Of a DNA stretch of 64,000 bases, positions 29,781-38,279 are shown in pieces. Position 1 is the first letter of the stretch. The number at the start of each line of letters is the position of its first letter. Both the position numbers and the translations under genes were made by a program. Under the pieces are notes generated by a model that saw nothing but the letters and a program-made list of their open reading frames with translations, was not told the DNA's origin and did no database searches. This DNA comes from CAUZIZ01 sp965219005 (lineage in GTDB: Bacteria; Acidobacteriota; UBA6911; RPQK01; JAJDTT01): assembly GCA_965219005.1 (NCBI GenBank), contig CBDCMS010000004.1:806001-870000 (forward strand). Reading direction: 5' to 3'.

Positions 29781-31574
29781 TTAGTACAGGGGCCAAATCA
29801 CTGGGATGAGAAGCGAGGCGATGATCCAAAGCAGGATGTTGAGGGGGACGCCTACCTTGACGTAGTCCGAGAACCTGTAGTTGCCTGGCCCATAGACCAT
29901 CAGGTTGGTGTGGTAGCCGAAAGGCGTGCTCAGGGCCGAGGAGGCCGCAAAGGTGATGGCCATAAGGATGGGCAATGGGTTGAGCCCAAGATTCTGAGCG
30001 AAGGCGACCCCGATAGGCACCAGCAGAATGGCCGCGGCGTTGTGAGACATGATCGAAGCGAAAACAGTAGACAGTAAATAGAAAACGGAGACAATTGCCA
30101 CCGGGCCGAGGTTCTTCGTCAGGCTGAGAATGCCGCTCGCGATGACGGCGGCGGTCCCGGTGTTTTCCATTGCCACACCCAGAGGGATCACCCCAGCCAA
30201 CAGAAAGATCACGAACCAGTCGATGGATTCGTAGGCTTCCTGCAGCTTGATGCATCCGAAGAGTCCCATCAGGATACATCCGACGATGGCTGCAACCAGG
30301 ATCGGCATAATCTTGAAGGCTGCCAAAACCACCACCAGCGCGATGACTGCCAGGGCGTAGGGTGCCTTCTCCCTGCGGACGGTAGGCGCCTCCACTTCCT
30401 GCAGCATCAGAAAGTCCCGGTCACGGTTGAGCTCTCGCATGTACTCGCGTCGTCCCTGTAGAAGGAGCATGTCTCCGGCATCCAGTCTTATGTTGCCAAC
30501 GCGCTCCTTGATGGTCTCGCCGTGTTTCTGGACGGCTAGTGCGAAGACTCCGTAGTGATGTCTGAAGTTCGCTTCCCGCAAGGTTCTTCCAATCAGCGAA
30601 GAACCGGGAGAGATCATTACCTCTGCCAGCATCACCTCCTCTGTCATCAGGTCGCGATCGGCATATTTCACCTGGGACCTTATGGAAAGACCCTCCAGCG
30701 CCTTCATTTTCATGATGCTGTGGATGGATCCACGCACCAACAGCTCGTCGCCCTCGTGAAGCTTGGTGTCCCGAAAGCCCGACCAGATGCGCTCCTTGCC
30801 TCGAATGATCTCCAGAATCGTGACATCGTATTTTTCATTCAATCTCGATTCAGCCGGTGTTCGCTGAACCAGAGAGGACTTCTTTTCCACCACCAGCAGA
30901 GTGAAGTAGCGGCCGACCTCATACTTTCCCGTCAAGTCGTCGGAGGCCCCACGGTCAGGCAGCATCCTCGGTGCCACCAGGGTGAGGTAAAGAAGCGTAA
31001 CAACCAGGAACACGACTCCGAGCTTGGTCAGTTCGAACATCCCGAATTCCCGGGCGCCATGGTCTGCTGACATGGAGCTCACCAGGATATTCGTGGACGT
31101 CCCAATCAAGGTGCAGGTACCTCCCGCAATCGAGACAAACGACAAGGGGAGGAGCAGGCGAGACGGACTGGTGCCGTGCTGATGGCACACTGAGAGCGCG
31201 ACAGGAATGAAGACGGCCACCGCAGCAGCGTTGTTGATGAACGCTGAGGCAACCCCGGCTGTAATCAACAGCAGCAGGAACAATCGAGTTTCACTGCCAC
31301 GACCCAGATGGATGAGTTTCTGGCTGATCAGGTTGATGGCTCCCGTCTTCACCAATCCACTGCTGAGAATGAACATCGCGGCAATGGTAATGGTGGCCTT
31401 GTTGCTGAAACCTGAAATCCCTTCCTGGACGGTCAAGAAGCCTGGCCGGAAGAGCCCGATGACGATCAGAGCGGTCATGATCAGAATGGCAACCATGTCG
31501 ACTCGGAGCTTTTCCGAGACGAAGAGAACCATTGCGGTGACAATGATCAGGCAGACGAGGATGATGTCGAGCAT
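29781..31574 (-). CDS. SLC13-family permease with two TrkA-C (RCK_C) domains
   Basis: 597 residues. An N-terminal group of spans (about 1-200) includes FINNAAAVAVFIPVALSV, the conserved hairpin phrase of the SLC13/NhaD superfamily. The cytoplasmic centre (about 205-385) holds two TrkA-C domains, for example LNEKYDVTILEIIRGKERIWSGFRD and SSLIGRTLREANFRHHYGV. A second membrane half (about 400-597) repeats the pattern, with MSHNAAAILLVPIGVAFAQ. This architecture fits sodium-coupled carboxylate or sulfate transporters; the substrate is unknown. Monocistronic. Confidence 0.88.
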   Translation of the reverse strand: MLDIILVCLIIVTAMVLFVSEKLRVDMVAILIMTALIVIGLFRPGFLTVQEGISGFSNKATITIAAMFILSSGLVKTGAINLISQKLIHLGRGSETRLFLLLLITAGVASAFINNAAAVAVFIPVALSVCHQHGTSPSRLLLPLSFVSIAGGTCTLIGTSTNILVSSMSADHGAREFGMFELTKLGVVFLVVTLLYLTLVAPRMLPDRGASDDLTGKYEVGRYFTLLVVEKKSSLVQRTPAESRLNEKYDVTILEIIRGKERIWSGFRDTKLHEGDELLVRGSIHSIMKMKALEGLSIRSQVKYADRDLMTEEVMLAEVMISPGSSLIGRTLREANFRHHYGVFALAVQKHGETIKERVGNIRLDAGDMLLLQGRREYMRELNRDRDFLMLQEVEAPTVRREKAPYALAVIALVVVLAAFKIMPILVAAIVGCILMGLFGCIKLQEAYESIDWFVIFLLAGVIPLGVAMENTGTAAVIASGILSLTKNLGPVAIVSVFYLLSTVFASIMSHNAAAILLVPIGVAFAQNLGLNPLPILMAITFAASSALSTPFGYHTNLMVYGPGNYRFSDYVKVGVPLNILLWIIASLLIPVIWPLY

Positions 31575-31904
31575 AAGGCGCTCTGGAATTGCTAAAGTGG
31601 ACTATATTCTCAGCATCTGCAACAGGCGATCCAAGGGGCGAGTACTGTCAACTCCCCGGCTAGACTATGGGAACAGATTGCCCCTCGATTCTCAAGGGTA
31701 CTTGTGAGCGCGCCGAAACCCATTTTCCCGCCTCAGGCTTCGACCATGTCCCTTTTGAGGTCCGTTCTGCGTTTATCTGGTTGCAGCGCTGTCCAAAACG
31801 AATTCGAAAGAAGGAAGGAGTAAGGAGGTCTGAGCATGTTGGTTTAGCTAGCAGCGTAGGAGTCTTAAACCCCAAACAACCTAGATTTCTAGGAGGCAAG
31901 AAGA
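31575..31904. other. Divergent intergenic region
   Basis: It separates the SLC13 permease (minus) from the M23-like gene (plus), so it should hold both promoters; I cannot assign boxes with confidence. A small palindrome CCTAGATTTCTAGG (about 31880-31893) overlaps the ribosome site region of the M23-like gene and could shield it. No gene is supported. Confidence 0.45.
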
Positions 31905-32612
31905 ATGAAACCAGGAAGGATTACCGCACTTCTGATCGCAGCCACTTTCGGTTTCGGAACGAATGCGACCGCTATAGACAAGTCCAAGGGTGTCTATCGG
32001 ATTCCCTACAAGAATGGCACCAAGGTCAAAGTTACGAACAATCACGACAAACACAAGCCCAAGGGCAGAATCGACATGCACGGAACGGGTGGCAGCAAGC
32101 CGTACAAGATCGTCGCGGCGGCCGATGGGACCGTGCGTTATATCGTCGACAACCAGAGCAAGCAGGTCGACAGCAAATCGGGCGACCCCTGTACCAACAA
32201 CTATGTCAGGATCGAGCACGCGGATGGAGAGTGGACCAAGTGCTCTCACATGACGAAGAGCTCCGCCACCAAGAAGGCGAAACTCAAAGTCGGAAAATTC
32301 GTGAAGGCCGGTACCTATCTCGGCGATGAAGGGAAGGTTGGCTGTGCCTCGGGTGATCACCTGCATTTCGAAGTCGGTGTGCCCAAAAGCAGCGACCCCA
32401 TCAGCGCGACGGGCGGCTTCCTCAGGGACAATTCGGGCAGCAAGCGCAACCGGATCCCCCGAATCTGCGGGATCTCCGGAGGTATCTTCGCCAGCGGCAC
32501 CAGCTACGATGCGCGGAGAGTTCCCGGCAACATAAAAAAGGGTAGCTCAGAAGCCAGTATCAATCCGAGTGGCAGAAAGCGACGAAGGCTGGATACCGCA
32601 CTCGGAACGTGA
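31905..32612 (+). CDS. M23 (LytM-like) metallopeptidase family protein, exported
   Basis: 235 residues with a signal peptide (about 1-23). The M23 fold is shown by KPKGRIDMHGTGG (Asp57 a zinc-ligand candidate, with His50 nearby), KIVAAADGTVRYI, and the conserved GDHLHFEVG with His152 and His154. M23 enzymes are glycyl endopeptidases that cut peptidoglycan crosslinks, though some members are inactive. The first ligand pair is less standard than in LytM (no classic HxGxD). ATG 31905 has AGGAGG 8-9 nt upstream. The C-terminus is basic (SGRKRRRLDT). Confidence 0.82.
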   Translation: MKPGRITALLIAATFGFGTNATAIDKSKGVYRIPYKNGTKVKVTNNHDKHKPKGRIDMHGTGGSKPYKIVAAADGTVRYIVDNQSKQVDSKSGDPCTNNYVRIEHADGEWTKCSHMTKSSATKKAKLKVGKFVKAGTYLGDEGKVGCASGDHLHFEVGVPKSSDPISATGGFLRDNSGSKRNRIPRICGISGGIFASGTSYDARRVPGNIKKGSSEASINPSGRKRRRLDTALGT

Positions 32613-32663
32613 CTGGTTATGATGCCGGTAAGTCTGTGATGTACGGTGGGGTTTGGCGAAAAT

Positions 32664-33332
32664 AGAGGAAGTCGGTTGATCTCGATCTACCCGGCTTGCC
32701 CGCAGGCGAGGGTCAACTCCAGGAGCTTGAGCGTCGTCTTCCAGTTCCGGAAGGTACTCGGGGTCCCCAGCTTGGAGTCGAAGTAGGTGTTGGTCAGCTT
32801 TGATCGTGCAAGGCCGTGGGGACACTTGAGGTAGACCTCACGGCCTTGGACAACAAACTCGTCGGGCCGTGAGCGCCGAGGGTCCAAGCCAGCGATCCTG
32901 TCGGTGCTGGGTCGGCTGGCTAGGAAGGCGACGTGCAGTTCTCGATCATCGCCGCCGCCTCGTAGGAACGGATTGGTACGGACGATTTTGCCGAGCTCCT
33001 GGGCGGTACGTGTGATGAAGGGTGTTTCCCAGCCGAAGCGCCTGGAAATGTCCTGCACGATATCGGCGCTTATCCGGGAAACCTCACTTGTTTCCGCCTC
33101 GTAGATGACATTGCCACTCTGGATGTACGTCTGAACCTGTCTGGCACCCGCGTCTTCGAAGATCGAGACGAGATTCTCCATCGGCAGTCTGTGTCGGCCG
33201 CCGACGTTGATGCCACGCAAGAGCGTGATCTGGACCGTTGGCGCCTGGGGCTTTTTCGGTGCGGCCATTCTCAAGTCAAGGCTTCGCCGACCGGCTAGTC
33301 CTGACCTTCCGGATTCTCTCGCTCTGTGCTCT
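32664..33332. repeat. 669-bp duplicated block, copy 1
   Basis: Nearly identical to 52636-53304, with a constant offset of 19,972. It contains a whole DUF1697 gene and the last 11 codons of a metallopeptidase-like gene whose intact form exists only beside the second copy. Similarity starts at AGAGGAAG and ends after CTCTGTGCTC. Confidence 0.9.
32687..33268 (-). CDS. DUF1697 domain-containing protein, copy 1
   Basis: 193 residues from the ATG at 33268, by analogy with the second copy. The family signature is LLRGINVGG near residue 17, then YIQSGNVIYEA. It differs from the copy at 52659-53240 by only three residues (Phe/Val, Thr/Ser, Ala/Thr), so the duplication is recent. DUF1697 is a small cytoplasmic family without an established reaction. 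Its own upstream sequence here is a remnant of another gene's 3' end, so its promoter may be missing. Confidence 0.9.
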   Translation of the reverse strand: MAAPKKPQAPTVQITLLRGINVGGRHRLPMENLVSIFEDAGARQVQTYIQSGNVIYEAETSEVSRISADIVQDISRRFGWETPFITRTAQELGKIVRTNPFLRGGGDDRELHVAFLASRPSTDRIAGLDPRRSRPDEFVVQGREVYLKCPHGLARSKLTNTYFDSKLGTPSTFRNWKTTLKLLELTLACGQAG

Positions 33333-33406
33333 CTGTCGCACCACTCTCCCGAGAACTGCGAATTGAGCAACTTAAATTGGAAGCCGGAAGAATCCCGGGA
33401 GGAATC

Positions 33407-33769
33407 ATGAGAAGACCATGCCGAGCCGTCGTTGTCTGGACCGCCTTATCCCTGTCGCTGTTCGTCCTGGTGCCTGCGTCCCAGCACGAGGGCGTTCGCC
33501 ACATCGGCACCCGAAAGCGGACAGTCAGGTCTTCCCAGAAAACGTCGAATGAACTGCCGCAAACGGCCAGCAGCCGGCATTCAAACTTCCCACGCGACAG
33601 CTCCCGGATCTGCATCCGGGAGCTGTCGACATCGGCGACCCATCGGAATGAACGGACCCTTCACTCGCCGGCCCAGATGGTTCTAATGAACCGTTTGCTG
33701 TGGGTCGTTCTGTGCCTGTCGGCATTGTGCGGGTCGAACGTCCGCTTGCCCAACTGGGACGTGGGCTGA
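33407..33769 (+). CDS. Doubtful small exported protein
   Basis: 120 residues from ATG 33407, with GGGAGG 6-7 nt upstream and a signal-peptide-like start (AVVVWTALSLSLFVLVPAS). The rest is low in hydrophobic patterning and a perfect 14-bp-stem hairpin (33596-33627) lies inside it, so the true gene may end earlier or be degraded. No family is recognised. Confidence 0.35.
   Translation: MRRPCRAVVVWTALSLSLFVLVPASQHEGVRHIGTRKRTVRSSQKTSNELPQTASSRHSNFPRDSSRICIRELSTSATHRNERTLHSPAQMVLMNRLLWVVLCLSALCGSNVRLPNWDVG
33596..33627. repeat. Perfect inverted repeat (14-bp stem, 4-nt loop)
   Basis: Arms GACAGCTCCCGGAT and ATCCGGGAGCTGTC flank the loop CTGC. The stem is GC-rich and perfect, but no T-tract follows, so it is not a classical terminator. 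It may be a relic of a small mobile element. Confidence 0.75.
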
Positions 33770-33850
33770 CGCTGACTGCGCGGTCGGATCTCGATTGTCC
33801 TAGGTGCTATAGTCGATCGCGACGGGTGGTTGCCGTGACGGGATACCTAT

Positions 33851-34645
33851 ATGCAAGTATCGGCATCAGAGGCGGCGTTGCTCAATTTCCACGAACGTCG
33901 TGCCGGCGCGAGTGCATTCGTTTTCGGCGACGCGGCAGACGAGAGTGGCGCTAGCAGCTATGAACGTTTAGTACAGCGCCTACCAGCGAGCCGTGTACGC
34001 ATTCTCGACCTCGCATGCGGCGATGGCATGCTGCTTTCGTTGATTGGAAGCAACCACGACGCGATCGGGCTCGACCTCTCGTATCATGAGCTACGTGCCG
34101 GTCGGGCACGGACTAGCCGCCCACTAGTGCTCTCTCGTGCGCAGCGATTACCTTTCACGACGGCCCAGTTCGAATGCCTGGTCTGCCATATGGCGCTTAT
34201 GCTGTTCGACGATTTAGACGAAGTAGTGGCCGAGCTCGCTCGTGTCTTGGCGCCAAGGGGTCGTCTTCTCGCCGTGGTCGGACGAAGCGGCGACATGGGG
34301 GACTCGGCAAGACGCCTGTCGGTTCTCTCAACGCAGTGGCGGCGCGACACCACGCTAACGATTGGCGATGTTCGCGCTGGATCACCTGAGGGTCTGGCGG
34401 AGGTATTCTCGGGAACTAGCTGGTGCGACCTTGAAGTGGAGGATTTCTCGGTCAGGCTTCGCGTGCCGTCCGATGAGATTTTCCGATGGCTCGAAAACGC
34501 GTTCTATCACATCGATCTGATGCCGCAAGACGCCAAGCTCCGGTTGTCCGAGTTCGTCGAAAAAAATCAGCGTGAGCTCGCCGAAAACGGCTTCATGCCC
34601 TGGACACTGAACATGCGGTTGGTCTCCGTCACTCGGGCCTCATAG
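33851..34645 (+). CDS. Class I SAM-dependent methyltransferase
   Basis: 264 residues. Motif I RILDLACGDGMLL (about 50-62) binds S-adenosylmethionine; acidic motif II is AIGLDLSYHEL; the post-I region includes QRLPFTTAQFECLVCHMALMLFDDLDEVVAELARVLAPRGRLLAVVG in pieces, typical of the ubiE/Methyltransf_11 type. No signal peptide. It stands alone between a degraded segment and a pseudogene. The codon choice seems less GC-biased than the neighbours, with some A/T-ending codons, which could reflect transfer (impression only). The substrate is unknown. Confidence 0.88.
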   Translation: MQVSASEAALLNFHERRAGASAFVFGDAADESGASSYERLVQRLPASRVRILDLACGDGMLLSLIGSNHDAIGLDLSYHELRAGRARTSRPLVLSRAQRLPFTTAQFECLVCHMALMLFDDLDEVVAELARVLAPRGRLLAVVGRSGDMGDSARRLSVLSTQWRRDTTLTIGDVRAGSPEGLAEVFSGTSWCDLEVEDFSVRLRVPSDEIFRWLENAFYHIDLMPQDAKLRLSEFVEKNQRELAENGFMPWTLNMRLVSVTRAS

Positions 34646-34686
34646 ATCGGCTTGCTGCAAGCGCTTGGTGCCGACCGATAATTAAG

Positions 34687-34854
34687 ATGCATCGCGGCTA
34701 TCTCATCACGTCCGGTCTGATCTTCGCGACGGTGACGATCCTCCACTTCCTGCGCTTGGTCAACGACTGGCCCCTTGTGCTGGGACCCTAGTCTATGCCC
34801 AAGTGGGTTTCCTGGGCTGGTACCGCGTTTCGCCCCTCTTCCGCCGCTCCTTGA
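34687..34854 (+). pseudogene. Degraded small membrane protein
   Basis: MHRGYLITSGLIFATVTILH reads as the first span of a small inner-membrane protein, but the frame hits TAG at 34789-34791; after it the same frame resumes with SMPKWVSWAGTAF, resembling the usual P-x-WVSW second half, and then stops at 34854. One in-frame stop plus a drifted C-terminus suggests a pseudogene. Confidence 0.5.
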
Positions 34855-35039
34855 CCATCAGAGAGAAGCCGCCTTCAGTGACGGCCGGCCAGTGGCCGCT
34901 GGAAAGCATTCAATACCTGCAGGAAAGAGGTCCCGGGATCTGAATATTTCACATTCGTGATCTTGGATTTACCGTAGACAGTTCCCAGGAGAAAGTGGTC
35001 GTCTCCGACACGACACTGAGCGCGTCGAAGTTTTTCCAA

Positions 35040-35174
35040 CTACGGTGGCTGCGCCACAAGTACAAGGTCAGGCGACGCAGGGGCGGGACGTATCCCCTCT
35101 CGCACCTCTACGGGCACTTCGGACTCGTACGCCTGACCCAACTTGGGCGCGGCGAGCCGTGGGTGAAGGCGTGA
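35040..35174 (+). pseudogene. C-terminal remnant of a group II intron reverse transcriptase/maturase
   Basis: The frame ends LRWLRHKYKVRRRRGGTYPL...HLYGHFGLVRLTQLG...PWVKA-stop, the standard carboxyl end of group II intron-encoded proteins of the type in which the protein ends just before domain V. Nothing of the RT palm domain is present upstream, so only about 45 codons survive. Confidence 0.75.
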
Positions 35175-35206
35175 GGTCTGATGTGGGAGATCCTCATGTC
35201 CGGTTC
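35173..35206 (+). ncRNA. Degenerate group II intron domain V
   Basis: Directly after the maturase relic stop. GAGGTCTGATGTGG, the loop GAGA and TCCTCATGTCCGGTTC resemble a domain V hairpin, but the usual AGC catalytic triad reads AGG and the basal stem is mismatched. It is expected to be inactive. Confidence 0.6.
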
Positions 35207-35470
35207 GATGAGGAGGATGTGGAAACGGAGTGATGGTCCGGCTATTGAGGCACCGCCAGACGAAAGGGGCGGTAACGGATAGGCCGAACCCAAGGCCACC
35301 GCGCCACATCCGTACTCTACCGACAGCTGTCTTGTCGAGTACGCGGACACTAGGGAATGAGCAGAAATGGGATCGGACCCAGGACCGGCGACACCTGCTC
35401 GACATGGCGCTTGCGCTTCGTCGGCAAAGACGCGAAGCTAGTCCATTGAGATCCACCCCGGGAGTTGAAT

Positions 35471-37279
35471 ATGCGGTACATTGCACAGGCGCGTCGCGTC
35501 ACCGTCCGTTTTTCGGATTCAGGCATGAAGTCAAGGTCCTGCCGTAGCGTGGTCTTTCCGGCCCTGGCCGGTTCGATCCTGTTGAGCCTGGTAGGGTACC
35601 TCCCGCTGACAGCCACGGCCGCCTGGAAGCCGGAGGAGCCGCTCCCGATCGGCTCCTCCAAACAGCTTTTCCTGGGCCCCTGGACGCAGGATGGGCGTGA
35701 CGACCACCTCGTGGCCTCCATGCAGAACGTGACCCTGACGATGCACCAGGCACAGGTGGTGGACCAGAAGCTGGTGGTGCGGGACCGCCCCTGGGAAGGT
35801 TCCCGCCTGCTGGACATGTCCACCTTCGTGATCAAGGACGGCGATGTCTTTCGCCTCTACTACGGCGCCCTGGCCAAGTATCCCAAGCTCTGGGAGGAGC
35901 CCAACTGCCGAATCATCTGTTATGCCGAGTCCCGCGACGGGATCCACTGGGAGAAGCCGAATCTGGGTCTCTTCAGTTGGGAGGGTTCGCGCCAGAACAA
36001 CATCATCATTCCCAACGATCAGTTTCCCTACGTGATGTCCGAATTCGCCGGACCCGGCGTGTTCATCGACCCCGTGGCGCGGGTGCCGGAAGAGCGCTAC
36101 AAGATGATCCTCAAAGCGACCCCGGTCCGAGGGTCCGGTGAGCTCCAGCAAGAGGCGTTGCCCAAAGGCCAATATCTGTTTGCCTCGGGAGACGGAGTCC
36201 GCTGGAGGCTCCTGAGCCCCAGGAAGGTCAACCCTGGCGCCAGCGACACCAAGTTCTCGGTCTTCTGGGACGCGGAATCCAGGCGCTACGTCACCTACAC
36301 CCGGGTCAAGCATCAGCAGCCCGATTCCCCCAAGGTCCTGGATCTGAGCCGGTACCATCTGAAGCAGTACGGACTGAAGCTCCACGTGGCCGGGCGGCTG
36401 GTAGGTCGGATCGATTCGCCGGACCTGTTCAACTGGAGTGAGGAGCGGGCCGTACTGGCGACGGATGCCGCCGATCATCAGGGGCTCAGTGAAGCCGTCC
36501 TACACCACGATCAGGAGGATGGGGGCCGGGGAGAGGCATTCCGTGGCGGCGTGGACATCTATGGGGGCAATATCTCGCGCTATTCGGAGGCGGAGAATGC
36601 GTACGTCGGCCTACCTCTCTTCTTCTACCACTGGAAGAAAGGTCCGGCGCGGGTGGGGGAGCATGAGGTGGCCGACTATAGCTTTCCAGGAACGGTGGAT
36701 GTTCAGTTGGTGACCAGCCGCGACGGCATCCGCTTCCACCGGGCTCCGGGCCGGCGGCCCTTCATTCGCCTGGGCCCCCGGGGGTCCTGGTGGAGTCGGA
36801 TGATCTGGCCCGCCGGCAGCGTGATCCGGGTGGGAGACGAGCTCTGGATCTACTTCTCGGGTCACGACGTGGCCCACAACCAGGAACAACAGCTGCTGGT
36901 GAGTAACGGCGCACACGGTAGGGCCGTTCTGAGGCTGGATGGATTCATCTCAGCCGACACCGACTACCAGGGAGGCGAGTTGGTGACCCGTCCCCTGGTA
37001 TTCGACGGGGAAAGACTCCAGCTCAACCTGGACACCAGCGCCGGCGGGGTCGTCCGGGTGGAGCTGCAGGACGTCCAGGGCAGTCCGCTGGAAGGCTTCG
37101 AGCTCTCCCGGGCCACTGAGATCAACGGCAACTACGTCCGGGTGACGGCGTCCTGGGAGGGCGGGAGCGACGTGGGGCCCCTGGCCGGGCGGCCGGTCCG
37201 CCTCCGATTCGTGATGCGCGACTCCAGGCTCTACTCCTTCCAGTTTCTCCCTGGTGCATCTGTGGGTTCCGACGGGTGA
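35471..37279 (+). CDS. Exported beta-propeller protein (GH32/43/sialidase-like fold)
   Basis: About 602 residues. A signal peptide lies after an N-terminal extension (membrane-type stretch around 30-50); the true start could be the ATG at 35525. I kept 35471 because GGAG lies 6 nt upstream. Propeller blades are suggested by ICYAESRDGIHWEKPNLGLF and LVTSRDGIRFHRAPG, and a C-terminal beta-sandwich begins at YQGGELVTRPLVF and ends RPVRLRFVMRDSRLYSFQF. Members are typically secreted glycan-acting enzymes, but catalytic residues are not assigned here. A broken homologue is at 48182-48652. Confidence 0.8.
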   Translation: MRYIAQARRVTVRFSDSGMKSRSCRSVVFPALAGSILLSLVGYLPLTATAAWKPEEPLPIGSSKQLFLGPWTQDGRDDHLVASMQNVTLTMHQAQVVDQKLVVRDRPWEGSRLLDMSTFVIKDGDVFRLYYGALAKYPKLWEEPNCRIICYAESRDGIHWEKPNLGLFSWEGSRQNNIIIPNDQFPYVMSEFAGPGVFIDPVARVPEERYKMILKATPVRGSGELQQEALPKGQYLFASGDGVRWRLLSPRKVNPGASDTKFSVFWDAESRRYVTYTRVKHQQPDSPKVLDLSRYHLKQYGLKLHVAGRLVGRIDSPDLFNWSEERAVLATDAADHQGLSEAVLHHDQEDGGRGEAFRGGVDIYGGNISRYSEAENAYVGLPLFFYHWKKGPARVGEHEVADYSFPGTVDVQLVTSRDGIRFHRAPGRRPFIRLGPRGSWWSRMIWPAGSVIRVGDELWIYFSGHDVAHNQEQQLLVSNGAHGRAVLRLDGFISADTDYQGGELVTRPLVFDGERLQLNLDTSAGGVVRVELQDVQGSPLEGFELSRATEINGNYVRVTASWEGGSDVGPLAGRPVRLRFVMRDSRLYSFQFLPGASVGSDG

Positions 37280-37988
37280 GGCGCAGTCATGCTCACCTCA
37301 TCATCAACAGAGTTGCCCCCGTAATCGTCATGCAGAAAATCAAGCCGGCCGATGATGCCCAGGAAGCGTCCAATACCGCATGAATCGGAGAATCCGACCA
37401 GAAAGCGGGCTTCAGGTCGTGTGGTACGAGAATCCCGCTAAGCAGCGAGGAAGGACCAGCAATCGCTTCAACCCGACGCGCTGAGCCACGTCACGGTCTT
37501 TCGCGACGGCGATGTGATTCGGATGTTATACCGTCGCAAATCTGAACGTCCGCTTCTAAGGTCGGAACCGGTTATTCAGGGGCGATCTACCCTGAGACCG
37601 TTTTTACGGTCAGATCTGCGCTATCACACCGCCGCTCGATTTGATCGCAAGCCGACGGCGGCTTCCGCCTGAGACTGTGTGAAAAGTCCAAAACCTCTTC
37701 GATTTAGGGGTCTCTTTACCCTTCCTACGACGGAGATCGTGGCTTGCACGCGATCCTACGAAGTCAAAATTTCAAATCCGAAATCATGAATGACTTTTCA
37801 CACAGCCTCGCCTAAGAGCGGTCACTCAAATCTTCCTCGGAAACGTCTGCACTAACGACCGCAAACAGGCCAAGAGCGGTTATTCCGCGCAGACCTTCCG
37901 ACTTCTATATACGCCCCTCCTGACATTGCCCTTCGAGATCCAAAGATCTAGTATTGCCACATACGCTCTCCAGCAGTCTGGAGGTTCG
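37280..37988. other. Intergenic region with repeats
   Basis: No supported gene. It contains a 139-bp MITE-like element (37671-37809) and, at about 37628-37675, ACACCGCCGCTCGATTTGATC followed by GGCTTCCGCCT, which partly recurs after the kinase gene at about 40896-40945. The right end leads into the truncated kinase reading. Confidence 0.6.
37671..37809. mobile_element. MITE-like element, 139 bp
   Basis: Terminal inverted repeats GAGACTGTGTGAAAAGTC and GACTTTTCACACAGCCTC match at 17 of 18 positions. No coding capacity. Length and ends are typical of a non-autonomous derivative of a DDE transposon. I cannot identify a target duplication. Confidence 0.65.
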
Positions 37989-38186
37989 TTGATAGGCCAA
38001 ACCATCTCCCACTACAAGATCACCTCCAAGCTCGGCGAAGGCGGCATGGGCGAGGTCTATCGAGCCACCGATACCAAGCTCAACCGGGATGTGGCCCTGA
38101 GGGTCCTGCCTGATGCCTTTGCCGCCGATCACGAACGCATGGCCCGCTTCTCCCGGGAAGCCCAAGAGCTGGCCCTCCTGTCCTAA
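37989..38186 (+). pseudogene. Ser/Thr protein kinase N-lobe fragment
   Basis: TTG 37989 with GGAGG 5 nt upstream begins a kinase N-lobe: HYKITSKLGEGGMGEVYRA (P-loop), then DVALRVLPDAFAADHERMARF. The catalytic VAIK-type Lys is Arg (ALR) and the frame stops after REAQELALLS, before the HRD and DFG motifs. It is a kinase relic beside a full sigma factor and kinase pair. Confidence 0.75.
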
Positions 38187-38279
38187 GAACTCACTCCCCA
38201 GGACAATGTTAGGGAGTGGGGGGACGTGGATAAGCGGGTTTAGGTTGTTGACTCTCCCTGGAAGACAAGGAGCTATACA

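Larger units (their letters stand above)
34646..35470. other. Eroded intergenic region
   Basis: About 820 nt holding a fragmented small-membrane-protein reading (34687-34854) and the relic of a group II intron 3' end (35040-35206). The remainder, including 34860-35035 and 35210-35460, has no supported gene. The sequence just before 35471 contains the ribosome site of the next gene. Confidence 0.7.
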
